64,000 nt of DNA from positions 1 to 64,000 of the forward strand of contig WTJI01000001.1 in assembly GCA_011524905.1 (NCBI GenBank), read 5' to 3'. This stretch comes from Flavobacteriales bacterium (GTDB taxonomy: Bacteria; Bacteroidota; Bacteroidia; Flavobacteriales; Flavobacteriaceae). Shown here in pieces: positions 1-7,047 of this stretch (the first letter of the stretch is position 1; each line of letters begins with the position of its first letter). Under the pieces are notes generated by a model that was not told the DNA's origin, did no database searches, and worked only from the letters and a program-made list of their open reading frames with translations. The translations under genes were made by a program, and so were the position numbers.

Positions 1-16
1 TTAAGTCCCTTAGACG

Positions 17-90
17 TGGAGAAGAGCGGACTCGAACCGCCGACCTCTTGACTGCCAGTCAAGCGCTCTAGCCAACTGAGCTACATCCCC
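17..90 (-). tRNA. tRNA-Ala(GGC)
   Basis: Cloverleaf on the minus strand. The acceptor stem GGGGATG pairs with CTTCTCC apart from one T-T mismatch and carries the G3-U70 pair that identifies alanine tRNAs. The anticodon GGC lies at 54-56 (complement) in the loop CTGGCAG, and the T-loop is TTCGAGT. The discriminator is A and CCA is not encoded. A -7 type box TACTTTTG (minus, 105-98) sits a few bases upstream of the 5' end, so the gene may have its own promoter. Confidence 0.95.
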
Positions 91-387
91 GACGGGCCAA
101 AAGTAACAGAATTTTCTGAATTTTTTCTTTTGATAAGCAATTCTTTCCCTTTGGCCCCTATTGTTATTTTGTGATCAAAATTGTTGCTGTTTGCTTTTTT
201 GCATCCACACCAGTTAAGCAAGCTGTCCATTTTTTGCAAACGTATCTGTACTTACTAAATTCTGTAATGAATGATGGGTGGTATTGCTTCAGGGTTTATA
301 CCAAAATCGCAACCTTATTGTTCAACTATTTTACTTGTTTTGTCTAAATCTAGATTTTTAAATTAAACAACATTTCTTCTTTGTTGC
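91..387. other. Intergenic stretch upstream of the Crp/Fnr gene
   Basis: About 0.3 kb of AT-rich sequence without a convincing reading frame. It holds the -7 box of tRNA-Ala (98-105, minus) at its left end. I see no repeats, RNA gene or strong hairpin in it. Its right end leads into the palindrome at 388-401. Confidence 0.6.
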
Positions 388-401
388 GTAACATTGGTTA
401 C
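388..401. promoter_or_regulatory. Palindromic operator GTAAC-N4-GTTAC, site 1
   Basis: Perfect 5-bp inverted repeat GTAAC-ATTG-GTTAC, 86 bp before the ATG of the Crp/Fnr gene. The same palindrome with one spacer change recurs at 1110-1123. A promoter -7-like box TATATCTG lies at 423-430, so the palindrome centre is 35.5 bp from the end of the box, where a class II Crp/Fnr activator would bind. Twofold sites with GTnAC/TGTnA-type half-sites are usual for this family. That it is the binding site of the adjacent regulator is inference. Confidence 0.6.
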
Positions 402-486
402 AGAATCCTTCCACAGCAATGTTATATCTGTCCGTACAAAACAATATTTCGTAATTTCCCAACAGCATTTAAAGCGAAACACTCCC

Positions 487-1113
487 ATGGTACAGGAATT
501 ACAAAACCGCTTTGGCAATATTCTAGAAAAAGAGTTAATCTCTGAAATCACTGCTGTAGCCACTTTTGCAGAAGTGCCGGCCGATCAGGAAATGATTCGT
601 CCCGGTCAATACATCAAATCCATGCCCTTACTTTTGGAAGGTAGTATCAAAATCCTTCGGCCCGATGACCAAGGCGAAAGCCTGCTCCTTTATCACCTCG
701 AACAAGGGGAAACTTGTGCCATGACTTTAAATTGTTGCTTGGGTCACACCAAAAGTGAAATCTTTGCCGTAACAGAAACCCCTGTCAAACTCCTCAAAAT
801 ACCCGTGCAAAAAATGGAAGATTGGATGGGTCAATACCGCTCATGGCGCAATTTTATCCTCAATAGTTATCACAGCCGAATGATGGAATTATTAGAAAGT
901 GTGGATCGCATTGCTTTCTCGAATATGGAAGAACGTTTGGAACACTACCTTTCTGAAAAAAGTAAACTTTTAGCTTCCCAAACCCTCCCCATCACCCACC
1001 AGCAGATTGCTAGCGACCTCCATACCAGTCGTGTAGTCATTTCTCGTATTCTCAAAAAACTAGAACATCAAAAACAAGTTATACTTCACAGAAATGCCAT
1101 AGAGCTGATGTAA
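487..1113 (+). CDS. Crp/Fnr-family transcriptional regulator
   Basis: 208-residue regulator with an N-terminal cyclic-nucleotide-binding-like beta roll (about 25-115), a dimerisation helix (120-150) and a C-terminal winged helix with the recognition-helix pattern TSRVVISRILKKLE (180-193). It lacks the N-terminal four-Cys pattern of an Fnr iron-sulfur protein. It has Cys77 and a Cys83-Cys84 pair in the effector domain, which suggests thiol or persulfide sensing (inference). It is the first gene of a sulfur oxidation/transport module transcribed in the same direction, so it probably controls that module. Palindromes lie upstream of it and overlap its stop codon. The ATG at 487 is preferred to an in-frame TTG at 394, which would add 31 residues of non-family sequence and overlap the operator. 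Confidence 0.9.
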   Translation: MVQELQNRFGNILEKELISEITAVATFAEVPADQEMIRPGQYIKSMPLLLEGSIKILRPDDQGESLLLYHLEQGETCAMTLNCCLGHTKSEIFAVTETPVKLLKIPVQKMEDWMGQYRSWRNFILNSYHSRMMELLESVDRIAFSNMEERLEHYLSEKSKLLASQTLPITHQQIASDLHTSRVVISRILKKLEHQKQVILHRNAIELM

Positions 1114-1123
1114 CATGGGTTAC
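1110..1123. promoter_or_regulatory. Palindromic operator GTAAC-N4-GTTAC, site 2
   Basis: Inverted repeat GTAAC-ATGG-GTTAC overlapping the stop codon of the Crp/Fnr gene, 66 bp before the exporter ATG. It differs from site 1 (388-401) by one spacer base. An exact Bacteroidota -7 box TAAATTTG lies at 1146-1153, which puts the palindrome centre 36.5 bp from the end of the box, within 1 bp of the spacing at site 1. The palindrome occupies the place of the -33 TTG, which is absent, as expected for an activator-dependent promoter. Confidence 0.6.
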
Positions 1124-1145
1124 CAAAACGAGTATGCAGCCGCCT

Positions 1146-1153
1146 TAAATTTG
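1146..1153 (+). promoter_or_regulatory. Promoter -7 box TAAATTTG of the sulfur transport operon
   Basis: Exact match to the Bacteroidota -7 consensus TAnnTTTG, 35 bp before the exporter start codon. No TTG occurs at the usual -33 spacing; the palindrome at 1110-1123 lies there instead. Confidence 0.5.
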
Positions 1154-1188
1154 TCTAGAAAACACATCGGTCTATTTTGGAATGGATA

Positions 1189-1977
1189 ATGCTTATCGGA
1201 TATGGTTGCGCCTTGTTAATCGGATTGATTCTCGGATTGATTGGTGGCGGTGGATCCATTTTGACTGTTCCCATTCTGGTGTATTTGCTAGGAATTGATC
1301 CCGTTTTGGCCACTGCATATTCTCTTTTTTTGGTGGGAACTACCTCTGCTGTAGGAGCCTTTAGAAATTACAGGCTGGGGAACATTGCTGTTAAAACAGG
1401 GCTTGTTTTTTCCATTCCAGCCTTTATTGCGGTCTATCTGACCCGTGCTTATTTGGTGCCAGCCATTCCCAACGAACTCGGATACTTCGGCACCCTTACA
1501 TTGACTAAAGACATGGCAATCATGCTCTTTTTCGCCATAATCATGCTACTAGCAGCCTTTTCTATGATTCGAAAAAAGTCAGCATCAAAAGATAAACATC
1601 CAAAGGTAAACATCAACTATGCAATGGTAGTCCTTGAAGGACTTGTTGTTGGGGTTGTTACTGGTTTAGTAGGCGCTGGAGGTGGCTTTCTGATCATTCC
1701 TGCCTTAGTCCTTTTGGCGGGTTTGGAAATCAAAACAGCTATTGCCACTTCTCTAATGATTATTGCCATTAAATCCCTGATTGGCTTTTTGGGTGATGTG
1801 CAAAACCTAAACATTGATTGGGTATTTCTAATTCCTTTTACCGCGCTGTCTGTTATTGGGATCTTCATAGGAATTCGATTTAATCAAAATGTTCCTAGTG
1901 CACTCCTTAAAAAAGTTTTTGGGTGGTTCGTCCTTATTATGGGACTGGGTATACTTTGGAAAGAATTAGTATTGTAA
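1189..1977 (+). CDS. TauE/SafE family sulfite/sulfur-compound exporter
   Basis: 262-residue polytopic membrane protein of the TauE/SafE (DUF81) family. The two internal repeats each begin with a glycine-rich membrane segment, GLIGGGGSILTVPILVYL near the N-terminus and GLVGAGGGFLIIPALVLL near residue 165. Members export sulfite, sulfoacetate or related organosulfur anions. Its place between the Crp/Fnr regulator and a persulfide dioxygenase fusion fits removal of the sulfite made by that enzyme. The ATG at 1189 puts a hydrophobic helix directly at the N-terminus; a TTG four codons upstream (1177) is possible but less likely. The substrate is inferred from context. Confidence 0.88.
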   Translation: MLIGYGCALLIGLILGLIGGGGSILTVPILVYLLGIDPVLATAYSLFLVGTTSAVGAFRNYRLGNIAVKTGLVFSIPAFIAVYLTRAYLVPAIPNELGYFGTLTLTKDMAIMLFFAIIMLLAAFSMIRKKSASKDKHPKVNINYAMVVLEGLVVGVVTGLVGAGGGFLIIPALVLLAGLEIKTAIATSLMIIAIKSLIGFLGDVQNLNIDWVFLIPFTALSVIGIFIGIRFNQNVPSALLKKVFGWFVLIMGLGILWKELVL

Positions 1978-2011
1978 ATTTGGGCTGCAAAAGCCCCCAT
2001 AAAAATAAAAG

Positions 2012-3418
2012 ATGAAAATAGAACAGATTTATACCGGTTGTTTAGCACAAGGGGCCTACTATATAGAAAGTGAGGGTGAAGCTGCTATTATTGACCCGCT
2101 TCGTGAAACGGCTCCCTATTTGAAAAAGGCTGCCGCCGATCAGGCACAAATCAAATATGTTTTTGAAACCCACTTTCACGCTGATTTTGTCAGTGGTCAC
2201 CTTACTTTGTCCAAACAAACAGGCGCTCCCATCATCTTTGGACCCAATGCCCAGCCTGATTTTGATGTTCTTGTTGCTACCGACGGCCAGGAATTTGAGT
2301 TGGGTAAAGTTAAAATCAAAGTATTGCATACTCCAGGACACACACTTGAGAGCACGACCTATTTATTGATAGATGAAAATGGAAACAACCACGCTATTTT
2401 TAGTGGTGACACTCTTTTCTTAGGCGATGTCGGCCGTCCCGATCTGGCGCAAAAAGGAAGTATTACCCAAGAAGACCTGGCGGGGATGCTCTATGACAGT
2501 CTTAGAGAAAAAATCATGCCTCTTGAAGACAGTGTTGTTGTGTATCCTGCCCATGGTGCCGGTTCTGCTTGTGGGAAAAATATGATGAAAGAAACTGTAG
2601 ACACACTTGGCAATCAAAAATTAATGAACTATGCCCTGCGTGCTGATATGACTAAGGCAGAATTTGTTGCTGAAGTCACAGAGGGTTTACTCCCACCGCC
2701 CGCTTATTTTCCCCTCAATGTAAAAATGAATAAGTCTGGATATGAAGATATTGATGCAGTTTTAACACGTGGTTCACAAGCTTTAGATCCCGAAACTTTT
2801 GAAGCCATTGCCAATCAGCATGGAGCCTTGATCCTTGATGTCCGACACCAAGATGATTTTGTCCAAGGCCACATTCCGCAGTCTATTTTTATTGGAATCG
2901 ATGGCGGCTTTGCGCCCTGGGTGGGTGCCTTGATCCAAGATGTAAACCAACCTCTTTTGCTGGTATGCCCTGATGGTCGAGAAGAAGAGACAATTACGCG
3001 TTTGGCTCGCGTAGGCTTTGACCAAAGCTTAGGCTATCTCAAAGGTGGTTTTGCCGCTTGGAAAACTGCTGGTAAAGATTTTGACACCATGAGTTCTGTA
3101 GATGTGAGCCGCTTTGAACATGATATGAATCAATCCCCTAGCCTTGTGTTTGATGTACGTAAAGAATCTGAATTCCTTTCTGAACGATTAAAAAACGCCC
3201 ATAACAGTCCTTTGGATTTTATCAACGATCATCTTTCAAATTTTCCAACCGAAGATGTCTTTTACATCCATTGCGCTGGTGGTTACCGATCTGTCATTGC
3301 AGGATCTATTATGAAAAAAAGAGGCATTCACAATTTTGTAAATGTCGAAGGGGGCTTTGCCGCTATCAAAAAAACTGATTTGAACCGAACGGACTACGTT
3401 TGTCCATCAACACTATAA
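2012..3418 (+). CDS. Persulfide dioxygenase-rhodanese fusion (CstB-like, MBL fold)
   Basis: 468-residue three-domain enzyme. Residues 1-240 form an ETHE1-type metallo-beta-lactamase domain with THFHADFVSGH (53-63); His56, His110 and Asp133 correspond to the mononuclear iron ligands of persulfide dioxygenases, and His181 is also conserved. Two rhodanese domains follow: one at about 265-355 with Cys319 in the loop CPDGRE, and one at about 375-455 with catalytic-type Cys421 in CAGGYR. This architecture and length match CstB, which oxidises glutathione-, CoA- or other low-molecular persulfides to sulfite and passes sulfane sulfur to make thiosulfate. The exporter (upstream) and YeeE/YedE channel halves (downstream) would handle sulfite and thiosulfate. 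A weak hairpin (1982-1996) precedes the start. Confidence 0.9.
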   Translation: MKIEQIYTGCLAQGAYYIESEGEAAIIDPLRETAPYLKKAAADQAQIKYVFETHFHADFVSGHLTLSKQTGAPIIFGPNAQPDFDVLVATDGQEFELGKVKIKVLHTPGHTLESTTYLLIDENGNNHAIFSGDTLFLGDVGRPDLAQKGSITQEDLAGMLYDSLREKIMPLEDSVVVYPAHGAGSACGKNMMKETVDTLGNQKLMNYALRADMTKAEFVAEVTEGLLPPPAYFPLNVKMNKSGYEDIDAVLTRGSQALDPETFEAIANQHGALILDVRHQDDFVQGHIPQSIFIGIDGGFAPWVGALIQDVNQPLLLVCPDGREEETITRLARVGFDQSLGYLKGGFAAWKTAGKDFDTMSSVDVSRFEHDMNQSPSLVFDVRKESEFLSERLKNAHNSPLDFINDHLSNFPTEDVFYIHCAGGYRSVIAGSIMKKRGIHNFVNVEGGFAAIKKTDLNRTDYVCPSTL

Positions 3419-3422
3419 ATCC

Positions 3423-3983
3423 ATGTTAGAATTGATTCTTAAACCTTGGCCTTGGTATATTAGTGGGCCTATGATTTCACTTGTACTACTGCTTTTGCTT
3501 TGGTCTGGAAAAACCTTCGGAATGTCGGCCAATCTCCGCACCATGTGCGCGGCAATGGGAGCTGGCAAACGTTATGACTTTTTTGATTTCAACTGGAAAG
3601 ATCAAATTTGGAATTTACTGGTTGTGGTTGGTGCTATCGGGGGTGGGTTCATTGCGGCCCAATATCTTTCTCTTGGGACAACCATGGACCTGAATCCACA
3701 AACAATCACGCAACTTCAACAATATGGCATCCAAGACGCTGGTACGGCATTTATGCCAGAGGCCTTGTTTGGCTCAGACAATTGGAATGATCCAAAAGTA
3801 CTAGGATTATTAATTGTCGGTGGGTTTTTTGTTGGCTTTGGCACTCGTTATGCTGGGGGCTGCACCTCAGGTCATGCCATCACTGGTTTGAGCAACCTAC
3901 AACTCCCCTCACTCATTGCTGTAGTCGGTTTTTTTATCGGAGGGCTTTTTATTAACCACCTCATTCTTCCTTTGCTGTTATGA
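3423..3983 (+). CDS. YeeE/YedE family thiosulfate channel, N-terminal half protein
   Basis: 186-residue membrane protein with about five hydrophobic segments and the family signature GGCTSGHAITGLS near residues 145-157 (Cys147); a second cysteine is Cys42. In the full-length YeeE/TsuA thiosulfate transporter a relay of conserved cysteines guides thiosulfate through the pore; here the family is split over this gene and the next. It begins 4 bp after the persulfide dioxygenase stop and overlaps the next gene by 4 bp (ATGA), so the two halves are translationally coupled and probably form one complex. Direction of transport is not evident from sequence. Confidence 0.87.
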   Translation: MLELILKPWPWYISGPMISLVLLLLLWSGKTFGMSANLRTMCAAMGAGKRYDFFDFNWKDQIWNLLVVVGAIGGGFIAAQYLSLGTTMDLNPQTITQLQQYGIQDAGTAFMPEALFGSDNWNDPKVLGLLIVGGFFVGFGTRYAGGCTSGHAITGLSNLQLPSLIAVVGFFIGGLFINHLILPLLL

Positions 3984-4399
3984 TACGTTCCCTTATTTTT
4001 TTAGTTATAGGCTTGCTTTTCGGTATTACTATGTATAAATCTGAAGCTGCTTCATGGTTTCGCATCTATGAAATGTTTCAATTTCAAGCCTTCCACATGT
4101 ATGGCATTATCGGTTCCGCCTTGGCTTTTGGTGCTGTTTTCACCTTTTTACTCAAACGCAATCAGGCTTCTTCGTTTCTCGATGGAAGCAAACTATCACT
4201 TACTGATAAAGAAAAAGGTTGGAAACGCTATTTAATTGGCGGTACTTTGTTTGGTATGGGTTGGGCATTGACAGGCGCTTGTCCAGGGCCTCTTTTTACC
4301 CTGCTTGGGGCTGGATTCTTTCCCATCCTGATCGTGATCCTAGCCGCGCTACTAGGTACTTTTGCCTATGGTGCGCTGCGTTCCAAGCTCCCACATTAA
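3980..4399 (+). CDS. YeeE/YedE family thiosulfate channel, C-terminal half protein (DUF6691-like)
   Basis: 139-residue membrane protein with four predicted helices. The motif GWALTGACPGPLF (94-106) contains Cys101, the counterpart of the signature cysteine in the second half of full-length YeeE transporters. The start overlaps the preceding half by 4 bp. It is the last gene of the sulfur module; a 68-bp gap follows. DUF6691 is the name I associate with this short partner; the assignment rests on motif and context. Confidence 0.83.
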   Translation: MIRSLIFLVIGLLFGITMYKSEAASWFRIYEMFQFQAFHMYGIIGSALAFGAVFTFLLKRNQASSFLDGSKLSLTDKEKGWKRYLIGGTLFGMGWALTGACPGPLFTLLGAGFFPILIVILAALLGTFAYGALRSKLPH

Positions 4400-4467
4400 T
4401 TACAAATACTTTCGCTTTACCAAACACGATTTTCCGCCAAATTGCGTTATAACTGTAAAGCCTTGTC

Positions 4468-5169
4468 TTGATAAAAACCATCCCTTTGGGTTTTCTTTTG
4501 CTCTGTTTGTGGATGCCTGGTCTCTACGCCCAAGGTGATGACAACTTAATACTGCAATACAACAGAGGGCCTACTTTTGAATCTCTTTACCATCCTTGGA
4601 ATATCGAGTTCCATTTTGTATGGATACGAATGAACACCCCTTTAGATTTTACACGCCCTCGACTTACTTGGGGTGCAGGTTTGTTAATTCAACACAAACT
4701 CAATAAAACCTTAGGTTTATCCACGGGTAGCTTTTATAAAAACATCCATTACCGCTACCAAAAAGAGGATTTAGATTCCAAAGACTTTTTAGCTTACTGG
4801 CGTATTCCACTGTTATTACAATTCAGCCCAAATGACCGTGTCCAACTTTCCCTGGGACCCACATACAACTTACTTCATCATGCGTATAACAGCGAAGTAA
4901 TTCGATTAATAAAGGAAAGTAGGCCGCCGTTTTTATTTGTTTACGAAACAAATGATTATGCCATTGGCCACTTCAAAAATACCTTTGGTGTATTGGCCGC
5001 CGTTTCCTTTCGTTTCTGGAAAGGTTTTGCTTTGCGTTTGGAATACGCACATATGAAGAAAACTGATGATCCGTTTACCATACAATCTAATACCTTTCGA
5101 GGAATCAACCTGGGCTTACAATGGTTTTATTTAAACCCCTCAAAACACAATGAAAATGATATCCGTTAA
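4468..5169 (+). CDS. Predicted outer-membrane beta-barrel protein
   Basis: 233 residues. A signal peptide ends at YAQ (about residue 22), followed by alternating polar/aromatic strands and a terminal strand ending in LGLQWFYL, typical of a small eight-stranded outer-membrane barrel. No specific family recognised. The start is TTG at 4468: it is the only codon that includes the hydrophobic signal core, and there is no in-frame ATG before the core. It overlaps the next gene by 20 bp in another frame. It could be a porin-like or structural protein; function unknown. Confidence 0.7.
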   Translation: MIKTIPLGFLLLCLWMPGLYAQGDDNLILQYNRGPTFESLYHPWNIEFHFVWIRMNTPLDFTRPRLTWGAGLLIQHKLNKTLGLSTGSFYKNIHYRYQKEDLDSKDFLAYWRIPLLLQFSPNDRVQLSLGPTYNLLHHAYNSEVIRLIKESRPPFLFVYETNDYAIGHFKNTFGVLAAVSFRFWKGFALRLEYAHMKKTDDPFTIQSNTFRGINLGLQWFYLNPSKHNENDIR

Positions 5170-5605
5170 ACGAGCTGCTATTACTGATTTAGAAATCCTA
5201 GTGCCTTTATTTGAAGCCTACAGAGAATTTTATAAAATGGAATCAAATACAGTACGTTCAACTGCCTTTCTTAAAGCAAGACTTGAACAACGTGAATCGA
5301 TAATTTTTATCGCTTTTTGGGGTGACACTCCTGCTGGATTTGTACAATTGTATCCGCTATTTTCATCTACGCGTCTGCAGCGCTTGTGGCTACTCAATGA
5401 TCTGTATGTATCGCCTGCTCATCGACAAAAAAGACTTGGAATATCACTGATTCAAAAAGCGCAAAAATGGTGTGTCACTTCAAAAGCTGCCGGACTTATG
5501 CTTGAAACGGAAAAAAATAATCTGCCAGGGAATCGGCTATATCCCAAAGTGGGCTTCAACCTTGATCAGGAACACAATTTTTACTTTTGGGATGTGCCTG
5601 ATTAG
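5150..5605 (+). CDS. GNAT family N-acetyltransferase
   Basis: 151 residues with the GNAT acetyl-CoA-binding pattern LYVSPAHRQKRLGISLI (Q/RxxGxG/A type; here QKRLGI) at about 85-101, followed by the family helix and a C-terminal strand ending FYFWDV. Substrate unknown. An alternative ATG lies two codons downstream (5156). It overlaps the barrel gene upstream; its TAG stop overlaps the stop of the convergent gene at 5602, so the two transcripts meet with no space for a terminator. Confidence 0.85.
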   Translation: MKMISVKRAAITDLEILVPLFEAYREFYKMESNTVRSTAFLKARLEQRESIIFIAFWGDTPAGFVQLYPLFSSTRLQRLWLLNDLYVSPAHRQKRLGISLIQKAQKWCVTSKAAGLMLETEKNNLPGNRLYPKVGFNLDQEHNFYFWDVPD

Positions 5606-6132
5606 TCTTTCTTCGTTGTAATTTCTACAACACCGTTTTTGGCTTTTGACCCGTATTTTTTCATTGCAGCTTTTCCCTTCAATACATTAATGGTTGCAAT
5701 AGAATCGGGATCCATTGTTTCCAATGATACATCCCCTTCAACTTCAACCCCATCAATAATAATCAAAGGATCTTTATCCGTGTTTCCTGTATCGGTTTTA
5801 ATGACCATCACCCGAGTCTTTGCACCTTTTGGAATCCATTGTGCTGTTGTTGAATCCATTTCTTTGGCAGAAAATAAATGGATACGCTCTACCTTCAAAC
5901 TGTCATCTGAAGCTCCCGCAAACACTTCAAAATGATTCCCATCATCGCCAAAAAACTTCAGCTCGTGTGGCGCACCATCCAAGTGAATGGTTTTCCCCAT
6001 GGGTAACATTGACTTAATCTCTTTTTTCGGGGCGGTTTGCTTTTTCTCTTCCGCCTCGCTTTGATATACTTTTATCGTTATACAGGACTGAAAGAGTATC
6101 AAAAAAACGAAAATAGGTGTGATTGATTTCAT
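5602..6132 (-). CDS. Lipoprotein with an orphan TonB-receptor plug-like domain
   Basis: 176 residues. A short hydrophobic leader ends in the lipobox-like LFQSC (Cys16), then a charged linker. The C-terminal ~60 residues resemble the plug domain of TonB-dependent receptors (PLIIIDGVEV ... DSIATINVLKG ... YGSKAKNGVVEITTKK), but no beta barrel follows. Isolated plug domains of this kind are known mainly at the end of BlaR1/M56-type proteins in Bacteroidota; here there is no peptidase either. It lies last in a minus-strand group behind lpxR-like and usp genes. Role unknown. Confidence 0.75.
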   Translation of the reverse strand: MKSITPIFVFLILFQSCITIKVYQSEAEEKKQTAPKKEIKSMLPMGKTIHLDGAPHELKFFGDDGNHFEVFAGASDDSLKVERIHLFSAKEMDSTTAQWIPKGAKTRVMVIKTDTGNTDKDPLIIIDGVEVEGDVSLETMDPDSIATINVLKGKAAMKKYGSKAKNGVVEITTKKD

Positions 6133-6150
6133 AAAACTGTTTTGGTAAAT

Positions 6151-7044
6151 CTAAAAAAATCTGCTGATACTGATATTTAAATATTCATGCCTAGGGTCGC
6201 GCTGGGTGTTCGTGTCTTTACTCCCCGACAAAAGAGTAGACTGTAGTTTCCATTTTTTATTGTGAAAAGTAACCCCAAATTCTAACCGGTTGCGCCACCG
6301 ATTGGGCAGCAGCGTAAATTCAGCCTGATCGTTGAACAAACTACCCTCCATGGGAAAATCAAAAAATACATATTGCAACTGGCAGCCAACATACAAGCCC
6401 CAACCCTTTTGATTGTTCATTAAAGGATTGGCATCCCAAGGCATTTTGGCGGTTGACCCTAAAACAACCCCCACCCGACTAGCCAACAGCGTCTGATGCG
6501 AAGAAAGTGTTCCCAACATGTCTGGTACCAAGGCCAAAGCATTCCCCAAACGAATTGATCGAAAGTATGCCGCTCGAAACCCCAGATGGAACTGTTGTGG
6601 CATTTGAGCAATCCAACTTAAGGGTGGTAACTGAAGCACCAAAACGTGATATAGGTTTTGAACAGCTTTGGCTAATGATGCGTCACCACTTATTCCTAAT
6701 TCTGCTCCATAAGAAAAGCCCCACTTGTCACTGACTATTTGGTCTTGACTATACCGTACAAACAACAAGCCACTAAAGGGATAATCTAAGTCTTCAACTG
6801 CTGTAGCATATCGTTTTCTGGGTGTATAAATCAATTGTCCCAACTCCCACTGCTCGAAACGACGTTGCTTGGCTACACTATCCTTCTTTTTTTCTTTGCC
6901 GTAATCCAAGAAAATCCCACTTGAATAATAAAAATCACTGGCAAAATAGAGGTCGTTGTCAACGGATAAAGTCAACTGAGACTGACCCAAAAGCATTGTA
7001 GAGGAACATGTCCAAACGATTAAAATCAAACAATAACGGTGCAT
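6151..7044 (-). CDS. LpxR-family outer-membrane lipid A deacylase (DUF2219)
   Basis: 297 residues with a cleavable signal (ending LLGQ) and the LpxR-family N-terminal pattern SVDNDLYF ... DFYYSSGIFLDYG (about 27-49), in which Asn-Asp and Ser fall where catalytic residues lie in LpxR. The rest is strand-rich and ends in ISRFF with a terminal Phe, as in outer-membrane barrels. LpxR removes the 3'-acyloxyacyl chain of lipid A; activity here is inferred from the family. It starts 3 bp after the upstream universal stress gene, so they form one operon. Confidence 0.8.
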   Translation of the reverse strand: MHRYCLILIVWTCSSTMLLGQSQLTLSVDNDLYFASDFYYSSGIFLDYGKEKKKDSVAKQRRFEQWELGQLIYTPRKRYATAVEDLDYPFSGLLFVRYSQDQIVSDKWGFSYGAELGISGDASLAKAVQNLYHVLVLQLPPLSWIAQMPQQFHLGFRAAYFRSIRLGNALALVPDMLGTLSSHQTLLASRVGVVLGSTAKMPWDANPLMNNQKGWGLYVGCQLQYVFFDFPMEGSLFNDQAEFTLLPNRWRNRLEFGVTFHNKKWKLQSTLLSGSKDTNTQRDPRHEYLNISISRFF

Positions 7045-7047
7045 TCT

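Noticed and set aside
394-486. In-frame extension of the Crp/Fnr gene to a TTG at 394
   Set aside because: The added residues do not resemble the family, and the TTG lies inside the palindromic site.
1982-1996. Hairpin GGGCT-GCAAA-AGCCC between the exporter and the CstB-like gene as terminator or attenuator
   Set aside because: The stem is only 5 bp and is not followed by a T-run on the coding strand; it may be a chance repeat or an mRNA processing site.
4468-5169. Barrel protein as part of the sulfur module
   Set aside because: A 68-bp gap separates it, it shares no family link with sulfur genes, and it overlaps the acetyltransferase instead.
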